DNA from: Steroidobacter gossypii
GTDB lineage: Bacteria > Pseudomonadota > Gammaproteobacteria > Steroidobacterales > Steroidobacteraceae
Direction: 5' to 3'
Assembly: GCF_016801985.1 (NCBI RefSeq)
Contig: NZ_JAEVLS010000001.1
Coordinates: forward strand, 124,001 to 188,000
Length of the DNA stretch: 64,000 bases
The translations under genes were made by a program, and so were the position numbers. The notes under the pieces are model-generated. The model was not told the origin of the DNA and did not search any database. It saw only the letters and a program-made list of their open reading frames with translations. This document shows, piece after piece, positions 17,041 to 25,542 of the stretch; the stretch's first letter is position 1; each line of letters starts with the position of its first letter.

Positions 17041-17598
17041 TCATCGTTGCGACCGGCTTTCTCGCAGCATATTGCAGAACAGGGCACCCTGCTCGACCGC
17101 GTCGTCCAGAGCCACGTGACTGTGCGGCAGATCGTCGAACCATCGCTTCGGCATGTTGCGCTTGGTGCTGTGTCGGAAGTCACTTTTGAGCACGGCCATG
17201 GCGAAAGACTTGATGTCCAGCGCCGAGTGGCTGAAGGGGCTCTCCCCGACAAACCTGATCAGGTACCAATAGACGAACAGGAAATCGAAGCCCGCCGGGT
17301 AGGCAACGAACACAGGCTTACCTTCGATCGACTTGATCCAACTCACATACCGCGCCATCGCCTGCTCGGGCGGTTCAAGATCCTTCCGACACGCGGCCCA
17401 TGCCTCGGGCTGGCTCGCCCACCACTGCGCCGTCTTCGGGTGCGCCCGCGCATCCGGCAATGTTTCCAGGTTCGCAGAGAATGTCGACAGCAGCACCTTG
17501 TCGGCCGTGTATGCAGCTGAGCCGATGCTGAGCATCGAGTGCGGACCGGGAATCGGGCCGTCGGTTTCGACGTCGGTGCTGATGTAGATCTCGCGCAT
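17041..17598 (-). CDS. DnaQ-like 3'-5' exonuclease
   Basis: A 185-residue protein of the DEDD exonuclease superfamily. The first metal motif is STDVETDGP (D and E at residues 9 and 11), the middle aspartate lies in [13 protein letters not shown], and the final H-x(4)-D motif is [12 protein letters not shown] near the C-terminus, which places it in the DEDDh branch. There is no partner domain, so it may trim RNA or DNA ends on its own. Substrate not determined. Same strand as the DUF2934 gene downstream (56 bp). Confidence 0.85.
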   Translation of the reverse strand: MREIYISTDVETDGPIPGPHSMLSIGSAAYTADKVLLSTFSANLETLPDARAHPKTAQWWASQPEAWAACRKDLEPPEQAMARYVSWIKSIEGKPVFVAYPAGFDFLFVYWYLIRFVGESPFSHSALDIKSFAMAVLKSDFRHSTKRNMPKRWFDDLPHSHVALDDAVEQGALFCNMLRESRSQR

Positions 17599-17681
17599 GT
17601 GAAAACATCACCGGCAAATATCAGGACACAGAGTATTCGCGCATCTGTGCCTATCGAGCAAGGCGGCCATGTCCGAGGTCG

Positions 17682-18290
17682 CTACCGGCCAGGAGCCTCC
17701 GACCGGGCTCGATCTTCAATCAGCTTGCGCAAACCGAGCAGCACCCGCCGCAGCGACGCTTGCGCCGCAGGGTCGACGAGCTTCCCGTCGGCATCGAAAG
17801 CCGCCGCGGCGTTCGCCAGGTACAGCGCCGGCCCTGTGAGCACCAGCGATTCGGTGGCGAACAGCACCTGTCGCAAGGCTGCCTGTGCGAGTCGCGTTCC
17901 CCAGCGACCGGCGCTGGCGCCGATCAGCGCGACGGGTTTGCCGACGAGCACTTCGTCCGGCGCCGGGCGCGAGAGCCAGTCGATGGCGTTTTTGAGCACA
18001 CCTGGCATCGACTGGTTGTACTCGGCGGTCGCGATCAGCAGCGCACTCGCGGACGCAACTTGATCGCGCAGGTCGCGAACCGGTCCTGCTGCAAGAGCAG
18101 CCGATTCGCGATCCTCGTCAAACATGGGAAGCGCAGCCAGCTGGTCGTAGATCTGTAGGCGCATGCCATCTGGAGCGCAGCCGGCAGCCGCATTCAATAA
18201 CCAACGGTTGAAAGAATCGCGCCGGAGGCTCCCGGCGATCGCCAAAACATCTCCTTCCGAAGCATCGACGAACGGTATGGGGCCTTTCAT
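17682..18290 (-). CDS. NADPH-dependent FMN reductase
   Basis: A 202-residue flavodoxin-fold oxidoreductase. The phosphate-binding loop of FMN is GSLRRDSFNRWLL (20-32) and the flavin-contacting EYNQSMPGVLKNAIDWLSRP follows at about 88-107; both are diagnostic of the NADPH-dependent FMN reductase family (ChrR/YieF/ArsH-like). Such enzymes reduce quinones, azo dyes or metals. It lies 19 bp after the LysE-type exporter on the same strand, so the two are probably one operon, with the divergent LysR regulator as candidate controller. Confidence 0.9.
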   Translation of the reverse strand: MKGPIPFVDASEGDVLAIAGSLRRDSFNRWLLNAAAGCAPDGMRLQIYDQLAALPMFDEDRESAALAAGPVRDLRDQVASASALLIATAEYNQSMPGVLKNAIDWLSRPAPDEVLVGKPVALIGASAGRWGTRLAQAALRQVLFATESLVLTGPALYLANAAAAFDADGKLVDPAAQASLRRVLLGLRKLIEDRARSEAPGR

Positions 18291-18309
18291 CCAGCAAGAT
18301 CCTCTCTGG

Positions 18310-18912
18310 TCATTGTTGAGTTAGTAATGCGAGCGCCGATGCACCCAGCAACACACCCATCGCACGATCGAAGCGGGCTCGCGCCGCCGGTTCTCGCAGC
18401 AGCGGCGCGATCAGTCGGCCGAATACGGCCCAGGAGACAAGGGCAGCCGATGGAATGGCGAGGAACAGCGAAAACAGCATCGCGGTCGATGCGAAACTCG
18501 CGACGCCGGAGGCCGCCGCGCTGACTGTCAGCACCAAGGTCCACGACTTCGGGTTGGTGAACTGAAAAGCGAACAAGGCAACCAACCCATCGGGCGCGCC
18601 ACGCTCGGGGCCTTTGGAAGCGACGGAAGGCTCAAAGCTGCGAACAACAAGAGCAACGCCCAACCAAACAAGATAAGCGCCACCGACGACGGCGATCGCC
18701 CTCCGAAGCCACGGATGCAAGTCGATGAGCGCCGCAAGGCCAAGTTGCGCGAGTGCCAGCATCGCAAGACCACCCAGCACGATTCCTGCCATGGCGGGAA
18801 TCGCAGGCCGCACGCCCTGAGCGACCGCGATCCGCAGTACGGCGAAATTGTTCGGTCCCGGCGTGATCGCTCCAAGAGCGATGAGGCTGGCGCAGGCGAT
18901 CAGCGCTTCCAT
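18310..18912 (-). CDS. LysE/RhtB-family exporter
   Basis: A 200-residue inner-membrane protein with about six helices. The family signature near the N-terminus is IALGAITPGPNNFAVLRIA and the central FQFTNPKSWTLVLT matches the LysE/RhtB motif. These proteins export amino acids or derivatives. The gene is divergent from the LysR-type regulator (about 90 bp between starts), and the FMN reductase follows immediately; this layout suggests that the LysR protein controls the exporter and reductase. Confidence 0.9.
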   Translation of the reverse strand: MEALIACASLIALGAITPGPNNFAVLRIAVAQGVRPAIPAMAGIVLGGLAMLALAQLGLAALIDLHPWLRRAIAVVGGAYLVWLGVALVVRSFEPSVASKGPERGAPDGLVALFAFQFTNPKSWTLVLTVSAAASGVASFASTAMLFSLFLAIPSAALVSWAVFGRLIAPLLREPAARARFDRAMGVLLGASALALLTQQ

Positions 18913-18985
18913 GGAAGTTTTCTGGTGTCATTGCATCTCATGACCCAGTGTGGGCCATTCGGCTGGTCCAAGGAGGGCGCCGTCT

Positions 18986-19002
18986 GGTCTAATACTTAGA
19001 CC
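18986..19002 (+). promoter_or_regulatory. Perfect palindrome abutting the LysR start codon
   Basis: GGTCTAATACTTAGACC has 7-bp arms around a TAC centre and contains a T-N11-A LysR box. It ends one base before the ATG at 19003. TAATAC inside it (18990-18995) also resembles a -10 hexamer with about seven bases to the A of the ATG, so the mRNA may be leaderless and the regulator may repress itself by covering the -10. Confidence 0.65.
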
Positions 19003-19905
19003 ATGCTTCCATTGAATGCACTTCGCGCCTTCGCGCTGGCCGTGGAAAAGGGCGGCGTGCGCGCCGCTGCTCGCGAACTCGATGTCTCGCACTCTGCGGT
19101 CAGTCGACACGTTGCCGAGCTCGAACAGTGGCTCGGCGTCGCCCTGCTCGAGCGTGGTCACGGACCTCGCGCCTTCGTTCCGACGCCGCAAGGAGAGCGA
19201 CTCGCCCGCACGACATTGAGCGCGCTCGGCGATATCAACCGCGCCGCCGATGCAGTTCGTGAACAGCGCTCGCGTGGTGCTGTGACGGTATCGACCACGC
19301 CTTCGTTTGCCGCACGCTGGTTGCTGCCGCGATTGCCGGCGCTGCAGAAAGCGCATCCGCGGCTGGAGGTATCAGTGCTGGTCGATCAGCGGCTCGACGA
19401 TCTGCAGAACTCGGCCAGCGACTTCGCTATTCGCATGGGCGCAGGAACTTGGCCCGGCGTCACTGCGGAGCCGCTGATGGATGACGCGCTGTATCCTGTG
19501 ATGAGCCCTGCTTATTGGAACAATGCCGGGCGGCCTCGCGAACTTGCCGACTTGCGACGGCTCCGGCTGCTGCACGATCGCGATCCGCGCGCCAGCTGGC
19601 AACTCTGGCGCGATGAGTTCGGCCCTCCGGAACTCGATGTTCGCAAGGGGACGCGCTTCACCTCGTCCGACCTGGTTCTGCGCGCGGCAGCCCAAGGCCT
19701 TGGCGTCGCGCTTGCACAGCATCGACTCGCTCTCGACGATCTTGAGGCCGGCACGCTGATCCGCCCGTTCGGATCGCATGCAGTTGCGCTGGCCGCGGCG
19801 TACTGGATCGTCACGCCACACGGAGCTGTGATGCGAGACGCAGCGAAGACCTTAGTCAGCTGGCTGCGCCGACAAGCAGGCCGTCAGGCCGGGGCGAACG
19901 CCTGA
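19003..19905 (+). CDS. LysR-family regulator (GcvA-like)
   Basis: A 300-residue transcription regulator. The winged HTH covers residues 1-60, with the segments PLNALRAFALAVEKGG and VSHSAVSRHVAELEQWLGVALLERG; the effector-binding domain starts at about 90 (GAVTVSTTPSFAARWLLPRL). The beginning MLPLNALRAF fits the GcvA-like subgroup. The only Shine-Dalgarno-like run (AGGAGG at 18971) is 27 bases away, too far for the ATG. It is divergent from the LysE exporter and FMN reductase, its likely targets. The 3' end overlaps the convergent PhyH-type gene by 22 bp. Confidence 0.9.
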   Translation: MLPLNALRAFALAVEKGGVRAAARELDVSHSAVSRHVAELEQWLGVALLERGHGPRAFVPTPQGERLARTTLSALGDINRAADAVREQRSRGAVTVSTTPSFAARWLLPRLPALQKAHPRLEVSVLVDQRLDDLQNSASDFAIRMGAGTWPGVTAEPLMDDALYPVMSPAYWNNAGRPRELADLRRLRLLHDRDPRASWQLWRDEFGPPELDVRKGTRFTSSDLVLRAAAQGLGVALAQHRLALDDLEAGTLIRPFGSHAVALAAAYWIVTPHGAVMRDAAKTLVSWLRRQAGRQAGANA

Positions 19906-20591
19906 AGGCCGCACGCCTGACGAATCGCTATCTGTACTGGCGAAGGCGGCAACGCGGGATCGAACTCACCCTTAGGAAACAACGGCGGCTGCGCCATGAA
20001 ACGCGGTCGCGTTCCGCGATGAGGTTGCGGGGAAAGCTGACGGAGCGTCGCGCCGGCTTCGCCATGGGGAAGCAGCTCGCGTGCGATCGTGAGATGCGAA
20101 GATTTCCGTATCCTGGTGGGTGCGTCTTCAGGGCCCACGTCAGAGAGCAGAAAGAGCATCAGCAATGCGCGCCCGCGGCTCTTCACATTGGCGCGCCACT
20201 CCATGAAATCGGGATTGTTCTCTCCGAAGCTCGCATCCACATGCCAACCATCGTCCCCTGGAGACTGTGACGACGGAAAGCGAATCGGGAAGGTGCCGAG
20301 CCCCCTGGGCGCAAGCCATCGCCCCTCCCCGACGAGTTGATCGTAAGCTCGATGCAGCAGCGGTGTATTGGCCGCTGCGACGAACGGCGGCGAAGCTTTG
20401 GCAGCCACGCGAATCACTGGTCGAGTCCAGTGCTCGGGGCAATCCGGCGATAAGCCGATCTCCGCCCATAGCTCGTGCCTGCATTGTTTCGCCAGGTCGG
20501 CGTCGAAGGCGTTTTCGATCTTGACGAAACCGCAGTCGATGAAATTTTGGACCTGCTGCGAAGTCAGGCCGAAGTGCTCGGATCGAGGCAT
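19884..20591 (-). CDS. Phytanoyl-CoA dioxygenase-like protein, apparent internal deletion
   Basis: A 235-residue protein of the PhyH-like Fe(II)/2-oxoglutarate dioxygenase family. The first two iron ligands are the H-x-D in GWHVDASFGE. The usual continuation with a third ligand histidine (a block like DVYLCHPFLVHAA before PHRGT) is missing: the sequence goes directly from ATLRQLS to PQPHRGTRPRFMAQPP. The reading frame is intact across the joint, so this would be an in-frame loss of about 40 residues. The protein may be inactive or use the remaining PHRGT histidine. The family comparison is from memory and needs an alignment. It overlaps the LysR gene tail. Confidence 0.7.
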   Translation of the reverse strand: MPRSEHFGLTSQQVQNFIDCGFVKIENAFDADLAKQCRHELWAEIGLSPDCPEHWTRPVIRVAAKASPPFVAAANTPLLHRAYDQLVGEGRWLAPRGLGTFPIRFPSSQSPGDDGWHVDASFGENNPDFMEWRANVKSRGRALLMLFLLSDVGPEDAPTRIRKSSHLTIARELLPHGEAGATLRQLSPQPHRGTRPRFMAQPPLFPKGEFDPALPPSPVQIAIRQACGLQAFAPA

Positions 20592-20708
20592 CCCGTCACT
20601 ATATTCGGCGGACGTACCCGACGCGAGCCCTTGGTTAAGCTGCGTTCAGCAACACCGGAGCAAAATTGCGAGCAGGGTTTCATCGAATGGATCGTCGTGG
20701 AGACTCCC

Positions 20709-21164
20709 ATGCGCGCACTCGGGCCAGCGTTGCTGATCGTTCTTGGATTGAGTTCTGCCGCCTGCAGCAGCAGCGGGCCGACGTATTCAAGATACGATGT
20801 GCATCGAAGTTGGACGGTGCGCGAAGGCACGGTCGTGCAGGTGGTGGAAGCCACCATCGATGGCCGATCGTCGGTCATAGGAACTTACGGCGGCGGCTAT
20901 GTCGGCAACACCGTCGGTAGAACCATCGGTTCAGGATCCGGATCGAGCGTGGCCGGCGCGGTGGGCGCAGTTGCAGGCGCGGTCGCCGGTAGAAAGGCCG
21001 AAAAAGAGGCTACAGAGCAGAAGGCCTGGGAATTGCTGGTCGAGATGAATAACGGCGGCGAAACCCTCGCGATCGTCCAACCGGCGGACCAGGACTTTGC
21101 AGAGGGCGAAAAGGTGCGCGTCTACACTCGACCGGACGGTTCGGCGCGCGTTGCGAAGTTATAA
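20709..21164 (+). CDS. Outer-membrane lipoprotein with glycine zipper (SlyB-like)
   Basis: A 151-residue lipoprotein. The lipobox LSSAAC ends the signal peptide at Cys-19. A glycine-zipper membrane segment (GTYGGGYVGNTVGRTIGSGSG then AVGAVAGAVAGRKAEKEAT) is followed by a C-terminal domain with GETLAIVQPADQDFAEGEKV. This pattern is that of the SlyB/Pcp lipoproteins, which stabilise the outer membrane under PhoPQ-type stress. The ATG at 20709 is the first that gives a proper signal peptide. A 14-bp tandem repeat directly follows at the convergent junction. Confidence 0.75.
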   Translation: MRALGPALLIVLGLSSAACSSSGPTYSRYDVHRSWTVREGTVVQVVEATIDGRSSVIGTYGGGYVGNTVGRTIGSGSGSSVAGAVGAVAGAVAGRKAEKEATEQKAWELLVEMNNGGETLAIVQPADQDFAEGEKVRVYTRPDGSARVAKL

Positions 21165-21170
21165 AGGCCG

Positions 21171-21198
21171 CTCCACTTTCAACGCTCCACTTTCAAGG
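21171..21198. repeat. 14-bp tandem repeat across a gene's stop codon
   Basis: CTCCACTTTCAACG (21171-21184) is followed at once by CTCCACTTTCAAGG (21185-21198). The second copy encodes, on the reverse strand, the LKVE residues and the first copy continues past the stop at 21179-21181. It is a direct duplication of the 3' end of the lipoprotein gene. Confidence 0.75.
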
Positions 21199-21580
21199 TG
21201 ACGCGGTACTGCTCCGGTGAGATCTCGCGTGTCGAGACGCGCTCGGGTCGAACCCGCACCACCGTCACGCGCAATCCGCCGACTGCTGCGTGCTCACCGG
21301 CCTTGATGAAGTGAGGCACGGCTTCGGATGCATCTCTCCGAGTCGACACTTCCACTTCGACCTCGCCCGCCCACACACAGGTCACATCGGTCGGACAGCG
21401 CGAATCCTGGACGACGCGCACGAACTCCACCTGCAACTCTTGCTGAGCGAACACGGCCTGCTGTTTCGGTGCGAGCTCGATTTCCTGATCGAGGCTCGCA
21501 GCGCGCACCGCAGAGTCGGAGCGACAAGCGACGAGCGCCGTGGCCAGCAGAATCGGAATGAGAGAACGATGCAGTGTCAT
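21179..21580 (-). CDS. Small lipoprotein of unknown function
   Basis: A 133-residue exported protein. The signal peptide ends in a lipobox-like LLATALVAC at about residue 19. The mature part is a predicted beta-sandwich with two conserved cysteines in EDSRCPTDVTCVWAGE-like context (here QDSRCPTDVTCVWAGEVEVE), a motif I know from a family of short secreted proteins without function. The start at 21580 is preferred over 21634 because the signal peptide begins there. The last codons are tandemly duplicated at DNA level. Confidence 0.65.
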   Translation of the reverse strand: MTLHRSLIPILLATALVACRSDSAVRAASLDQEIELAPKQQAVFAQQELQVEFVRVVQDSRCPTDVTCVWAGEVEVEVSTRRDASEAVPHFIKAGEHAAVGGLRVTVVRVRPERVSTREISPEQYRVTLKVER

Positions 21581-21641
21581 GTTTCGATCATAGCAGCGCG
21601 GGCCCGAACAGGCCCGCGCCGCGTGGACTAACAATCAAACG

Positions 21642-24251
21642 TCACTGACGCGTGATCCGCACATCGTCGATGCCTGCTTCGACCAGGCTCGCTGTGCCAG
21701 CATCCGCCGCTTCGATCAGCAGACGCACGGTCTGCCCGGCGAACGCATTCAGACTGGCCGTCGCAGTCGACCAGGCGCCATCGACATCGCTCGCCGATGC
21801 AAGCCGCTGGAACACGACGCTGGTCGTTGTACCCACGACGCTCACACGCAGAAAGTCTGCGCTGGTCGCATTACTGCCGTGCGCGAGATACTGACTGAAC
21901 GTGAGAGTCAACGTGCCCGCGGCCGGCAAAGTGATGGCCGGTGAGCGAATCGAGGTGACGCCACCATCGATATCGTTCACACCCGCACTCGAGCCTGCCA
22001 GCCGACCGGTCACCAACGCGTTGACGCCACTGGTGGTGGTGCCAAGCTGTTTTGTGCCGCTGGAACTGGTTGCTTCCGGATCGCCGCGCTCCCATGCGCC
22101 GGACACAGCAGTGTCCGTGCCGTTCGGGTTGGTCTGCCAGCCAAGGTTGGTCTCGAAGTCATCTTCGAAGACCACGTCGCCTCCGCCGCCCTGGCAAGAG
22201 GCCGGAACATTGAAGCCATTCGTCGGCGCGGTGCTGCCGGAGCCGCCGCTGACTGCGTTCGAGCCCAGACCGAACGCCGCGAAGGCTTCCCAAATGCGAC
22301 AAACATCTTCGCCGCCATGATTGTCGATGGCGGCCTGAATGATGCCGTCGCGCACTTGAGTAAACGTCGGGTTGCAGGCGGTGTTCTTCAACCCTTCGTT
22401 GACGTACAGCATCATACGTTGATTGCCGGCGCTGCCGGTTGCATTGTAGAGATTGGCGCTGAAGCCCCACTCATCCACTAGCTTCCAATACACCTCCCAG
22501 GCTGCCTGCGCCCAGACCGAGCCTACCCCGTGCGGAACAGCCATGCCGTTGATGCTCGCATACGTCCACGTATTGACGCCTGGATCGGTGCTGTAACGCT
22601 GCGTGCGAATGCCGGTGCCTGTGGTGGCCTGCCCTAACGAATAAGTTCCCATGCCACGAGGAGTCGCGCCGGTATCCGACGCTCGGGCCGTATATGCAAG
22701 CGCCCACCAATCGGACAAGCCCTCGCCGGGCTGCTGACGATTCGTGAGGCAGTTGACGTTCGACGGTCCGCCGACGAGCCGATTGGAAATGCCATGGCCA
22801 TACTCATGGACTACGATGCCCGCATCCAGATCGCCGTCGCGATCCGGGTTGGGGCTGGTCCATATATACATTTGCATGCGCGGCCGCGATCCATCCGCCG
22901 GTGTGAAGAAGTTTGCATTGTTGGTTCCACCGCCATCCTGGGCTTCGGCTCTCACGGAATCGTTGCCCGCTCCACCACGCCCATAGTTGTTCAGTTGAAA
23001 GTTGCCGGCGGCCTCGTCGAATCCATACTGATACTGTACGTCGTGGATGATGTTATTCCAGTAGAACAGATTGGTGACTGCGCTCGGCCGATACGTGCTC
23101 GGCGCTCCCGAGAGGTTAATTGCGAAGTCGAAGTTCAGTGATGCACCGCCGCTCGGGCTGGAGCCGCTGTCCGGCGAATTGTTGTTGTCGGTATCGGTGT
23201 AAGCGTGGACATTGTTGCCCTCGGTGGTTGTGAACTCCGCCCCCGCCGAACCGTTGGTATCGTGCCATCCAAAAGGAGACGCGGTGCTGTTGGCGGGATT
23301 CACAACCAGCGTGCGGCCGTCGGACGGCGGCAGTGGGCTGGTGTGATTCGGGCTCTCAACCGGGTGGGCATAGACCCGATACTGATCCGCGACTGTCTGA
23401 TCGAAGCGCGTCCAGACCTCGGCGTTCTCGGCGTCGACCGTGAAATCCCAGGCGTGCTGTTCATCGAGCGTCTGGATCTGGAAGTTCCAAACCAGGCGCG
23501 CCTCCCCTCGCCGGATGGGCAACAACATCAGCCGTCCATTGATCGGCGCCAGCGACAGCCCCTCATGGCTCATCCGCGTCGCGCGCTGCGGGCCAGTGTC
23601 CGATTGCACCACTTGGAGCTGCGTCGGAACGGCGATGCCCGAAAACTTCGCGGCCGCCGCGACTGCCTCGCCAAGTTGTATACGCGGATGGAGTTGCCGC
23701 ACCGACTGCGCAAGTCCCGGCAAAAATGAATTGTTCACGCTGATGACGCGGCCGTCTCGATTTACGTTGACCTGCAGCTGGGCGTTGTACACCGGAATGC
23801 CGGCATGACGCTGCTGTAGATAGATGTGTGTGGCGCCAGTAACGCGCGAATAAACAGAGTCCGTCACCACATATCCCTGTAGATCGGCGGCCTCGAGCCC
23901 AAGCGCAGCTGCGTTGTTGCGAATGAACTCGGTTGCCACATCCATCGGGCGCCCTCTCGTCGCGCCCGTCAGATAGCCACGCTGGCTGGATAGCGAGCTC
24001 ACCGCGCCTGTGGTTTCGTTGGATTCCACAGTGAGCTCTTCCACATTGGCGACCAACCCTTGAATGGCTCGAGGCTGAAGGGTGGCCGCGGACCGCGCGG
24101 CGGTGAACGCGCGGTTGAGATCGAGCCTTGCATCGAAATGACGCTCGGCGTCCTGCGTCGGAGATATTTCTTGTGCGCCAGCGAGCGCTGACCAGCATAG
24201 ACCGCAGGCTATCGACAATGACGCGACAGCGAATCCTCGGCATCGGTTCAT
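21642..24251 (-). CDS. Secreted M36 (fungalysin-type) metallopeptidase
   Basis: An 869-residue secreted zinc endopeptidase. After the signal peptide (RGFAVASLSIACGLCWSALAGAQE) come an FTP/PepSY-type propeptide (about 40-260), and the M36 catalytic domain with HEYGH at residues 482-486 (HExxH). A C-terminal beta-rich domain (about 690-869, DDFETNLGWQTN to DDVRITRQ) resembles jelly-roll or proprotein-convertase-like binding modules. Extracellular protein degradation is the likely role, typical of predatory or saprophytic bacteria. The start at 24251 is preferred over an upstream one at 24278 because the signal peptide begins there. It is convergent with nothing and probably monocistronic. Confidence 0.9.
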   Translation of the reverse strand: MNRCRGFAVASLSIACGLCWSALAGAQEISPTQDAERHFDARLDLNRAFTAARSAATLQPRAIQGLVANVEELTVESNETTGAVSSLSSQRGYLTGATRGRPMDVATEFIRNNAAALGLEAADLQGYVVTDSVYSRVTGATHIYLQQRHAGIPVYNAQLQVNVNRDGRVISVNNSFLPGLAQSVRQLHPRIQLGEAVAAAAKFSGIAVPTQLQVVQSDTGPQRATRMSHEGLSLAPINGRLMLLPIRRGEARLVWNFQIQTLDEQHAWDFTVDAENAEVWTRFDQTVADQYRVYAHPVESPNHTSPLPPSDGRTLVVNPANSTASPFGWHDTNGSAGAEFTTTEGNNVHAYTDTDNNNSPDSGSSPSGGASLNFDFAINLSGAPSTYRPSAVTNLFYWNNIIHDVQYQYGFDEAAGNFQLNNYGRGGAGNDSVRAEAQDGGGTNNANFFTPADGSRPRMQMYIWTSPNPDRDGDLDAGIVVHEYGHGISNRLVGGPSNVNCLTNRQQPGEGLSDWWALAYTARASDTGATPRGMGTYSLGQATTGTGIRTQRYSTDPGVNTWTYASINGMAVPHGVGSVWAQAAWEVYWKLVDEWGFSANLYNATGSAGNQRMMLYVNEGLKNTACNPTFTQVRDGIIQAAIDNHGGEDVCRIWEAFAAFGLGSNAVSGGSGSTAPTNGFNVPASCQGGGGDVVFEDDFETNLGWQTNPNGTDTAVSGAWERGDPEATSSSGTKQLGTTTSGVNALVTGRLAGSSAGVNDIDGGVTSIRSPAITLPAAGTLTLTFSQYLAHGSNATSADFLRVSVVGTTTSVVFQRLASASDVDGAWSTATASLNAFAGQTVRLLIEAADAGTASLVEAGIDDVRITRQ

Positions 24252-24433
24252 GATGCAACTCCTTCCGTGAGTAACCATGAGGACTGTGGGCGCCTGGGAT
24301 TCAGCGCGAGGAACAATGTTGTGTCAACAGTTGATTCCCCTTGTTTGGAGGCAACCGCAGCGCGCCATCGAGTGTCAGAGACGGCCTCGTGACAATGTTC
24401 AGTTGTTCTGTATACCGCTCATGATTCGAGCCG

Positions 24434-24455
24434 CGTGACACCTTGCAATGTCACG
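24434..24455. promoter_or_regulatory. Inverted repeat at the toxin-gene 3' end
   Basis: CGTGACA (24434-24440) and TGTCACG (24449-24455) flank an 8-base loop, with AGCC/GGCT extending the stem after a two-base bulge. It overlaps the stop codon of the zeta-like gene. There is no T-run, so it may be a processing or stabilising hairpin rather than an intrinsic terminator. Confidence 0.45.
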
Positions 24456-25116
24456 GCTTCGATTTGTCGACAACAGCTTGCTCGTGGATTCGGATGGCGG
24501 CGGCCACGACCGGCCTCGCCCATTCAGGAGTCGTTGAAATCAGAGCGTCGAGCGGGCCATTCACGATATGTTGTCGTGACATGCTCAACACCAGGCGAGC
24601 GCGCGGCGTGCCGTCCGCGGAATCGAGCGAGTTGTCGTAGACACGCACTTCTTTGGCGCAGCCGAGCAGCTTGATCAGGTTGGCGAGACTCTTCGGATAT
24701 CGCTCTCGAATCTTCGCCGAAGGGATGGGATGACCGCCCCGGGCCACCCGCGCGGCCACGCGGGCGATGTGCCGTTCCGGCGAGTCCAGCCCCACGTAGA
24801 AAACAAAAACATCCAACCCGGAGGCGGCGGCACGCAACAGAGCTTGCGTGATGCTGTTACCACCCAACGTCGACTCGAAGCTGAAATCCTGATTGCGCTC
24901 GATGGAACGGTTTAGAAGCTGGAAGCCTAGATTCCAGGCTCGGGCATTCGCCTCCTCCAGCGTGATGCCGTCACGCTCCACCATCGCCTTCGCCGCGAGA
25001 TCCGGATTGAAATAGATTCCTTCGGCGCGCGCGGCGAGAAACTCTCCCGCGATGACGCTCTTGCCGGCACCATTGGTGCCGGCCGCCACCACGATGCGGC
25101 CGCGACGTTCCGCCAC
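24451..25116 (-). CDS. Zeta-toxin-like P-loop kinase
   Basis: A 221-residue P-loop protein. The Walker A motif is AGTNGAGKS (12-20), followed by YFNPDLAAKAMVE with a catalytic Asp, FSFESTLGGNS as the zeta-type sugar-binding stretch, and a lid with ARVARGGHPIP and KIRERYPKSLANL. These fit the zeta toxin/PezT fold, whose members phosphorylate UDP-N-acetylglucosamine, but homologous P-loop kinases with other substrates exist. GTG at 25116 is the start; it follows the Phd-type gene by 4 bases. A toxin role is inferred from this pairing. Confidence 0.75.
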   Translation of the reverse strand: MAERRGRIVVAAGTNGAGKSVIAGEFLAARAEGIYFNPDLAAKAMVERDGITLEEANARAWNLGFQLLNRSIERNQDFSFESTLGGNSITQALLRAAASGLDVFVFYVGLDSPERHIARVAARVARGGHPIPSAKIRERYPKSLANLIKLLGCAKEVRVYDNSLDSADGTPRARLVLSMSRQHIVNGPLDALISTTPEWARPVVAAAIRIHEQAVVDKSKP

Positions 25117-25120
25117 TCGC

Positions 25121-25498
25121 TCAGGTATCTCGGCGATTCAGCTCAGCATCGGTGGCGGAGAACAAAGCATCCACCGCCCGCCGCGCCTTGTGAGATTGCA
25201 TCCTGGCATGCAGCGAATCGAACTCGCGGGCCCAATGATCGAGCTCGCGTTCCTGGTGGGTGCGCTCGTTGGAGGTGAGCTTGTTATAAGTGTCGATATC
25301 GAGCACCACGGCCTGCGCCTGACCGTGGCGTTCGATGAAGACGGGACCGGAGTCCCGCGCGGTCTGCAGGATTTCACCGAAGCGGTTCTTGGCCTGCGTG
25401 GCAGGCACCGATCGCCGTGCTGGTGCGTCCGCCGTCGGGGCGGATTTGGGCTTCAGAACCGAGGCCTTGGGCAGGTTTGCATGGGTGCGTCTGGCCAT
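25121..25498 (-). CDS. Phd/YefM-type antitoxin
   Basis: A 125-residue protein with a disordered basic N-terminus and a Phd/YefM fold at about 35-80 (VPATQAKNRFGEILQTARDS, then GPVFIERHGQAQAVVLDIDTYNKL). The C-terminal helices (ERTHQERELDHWAREFDSLH onward) would bind the partner. Start at 25498 is preferred: TAGGA precedes it, whereas an alternative at 25528 has no ribosome binding site. Zeta kinases normally pair with epsilon or PezA antitoxins, so the combination with a Phd-type protein is unusual. Confidence 0.75.
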   Translation of the reverse strand: MARRTHANLPKASVLKPKSAPTADAPARRSVPATQAKNRFGEILQTARDSGPVFIERHGQAQAVVLDIDTYNKLTSNERTHQERELDHWAREFDSLHARMQSHKARRAVDALFSATDAELNRRDT

Positions 25499-25542
25499 CA
25501 CTGCAATCCTAGGACGGCAATCCTTCATCGCCGGACTGCAGT

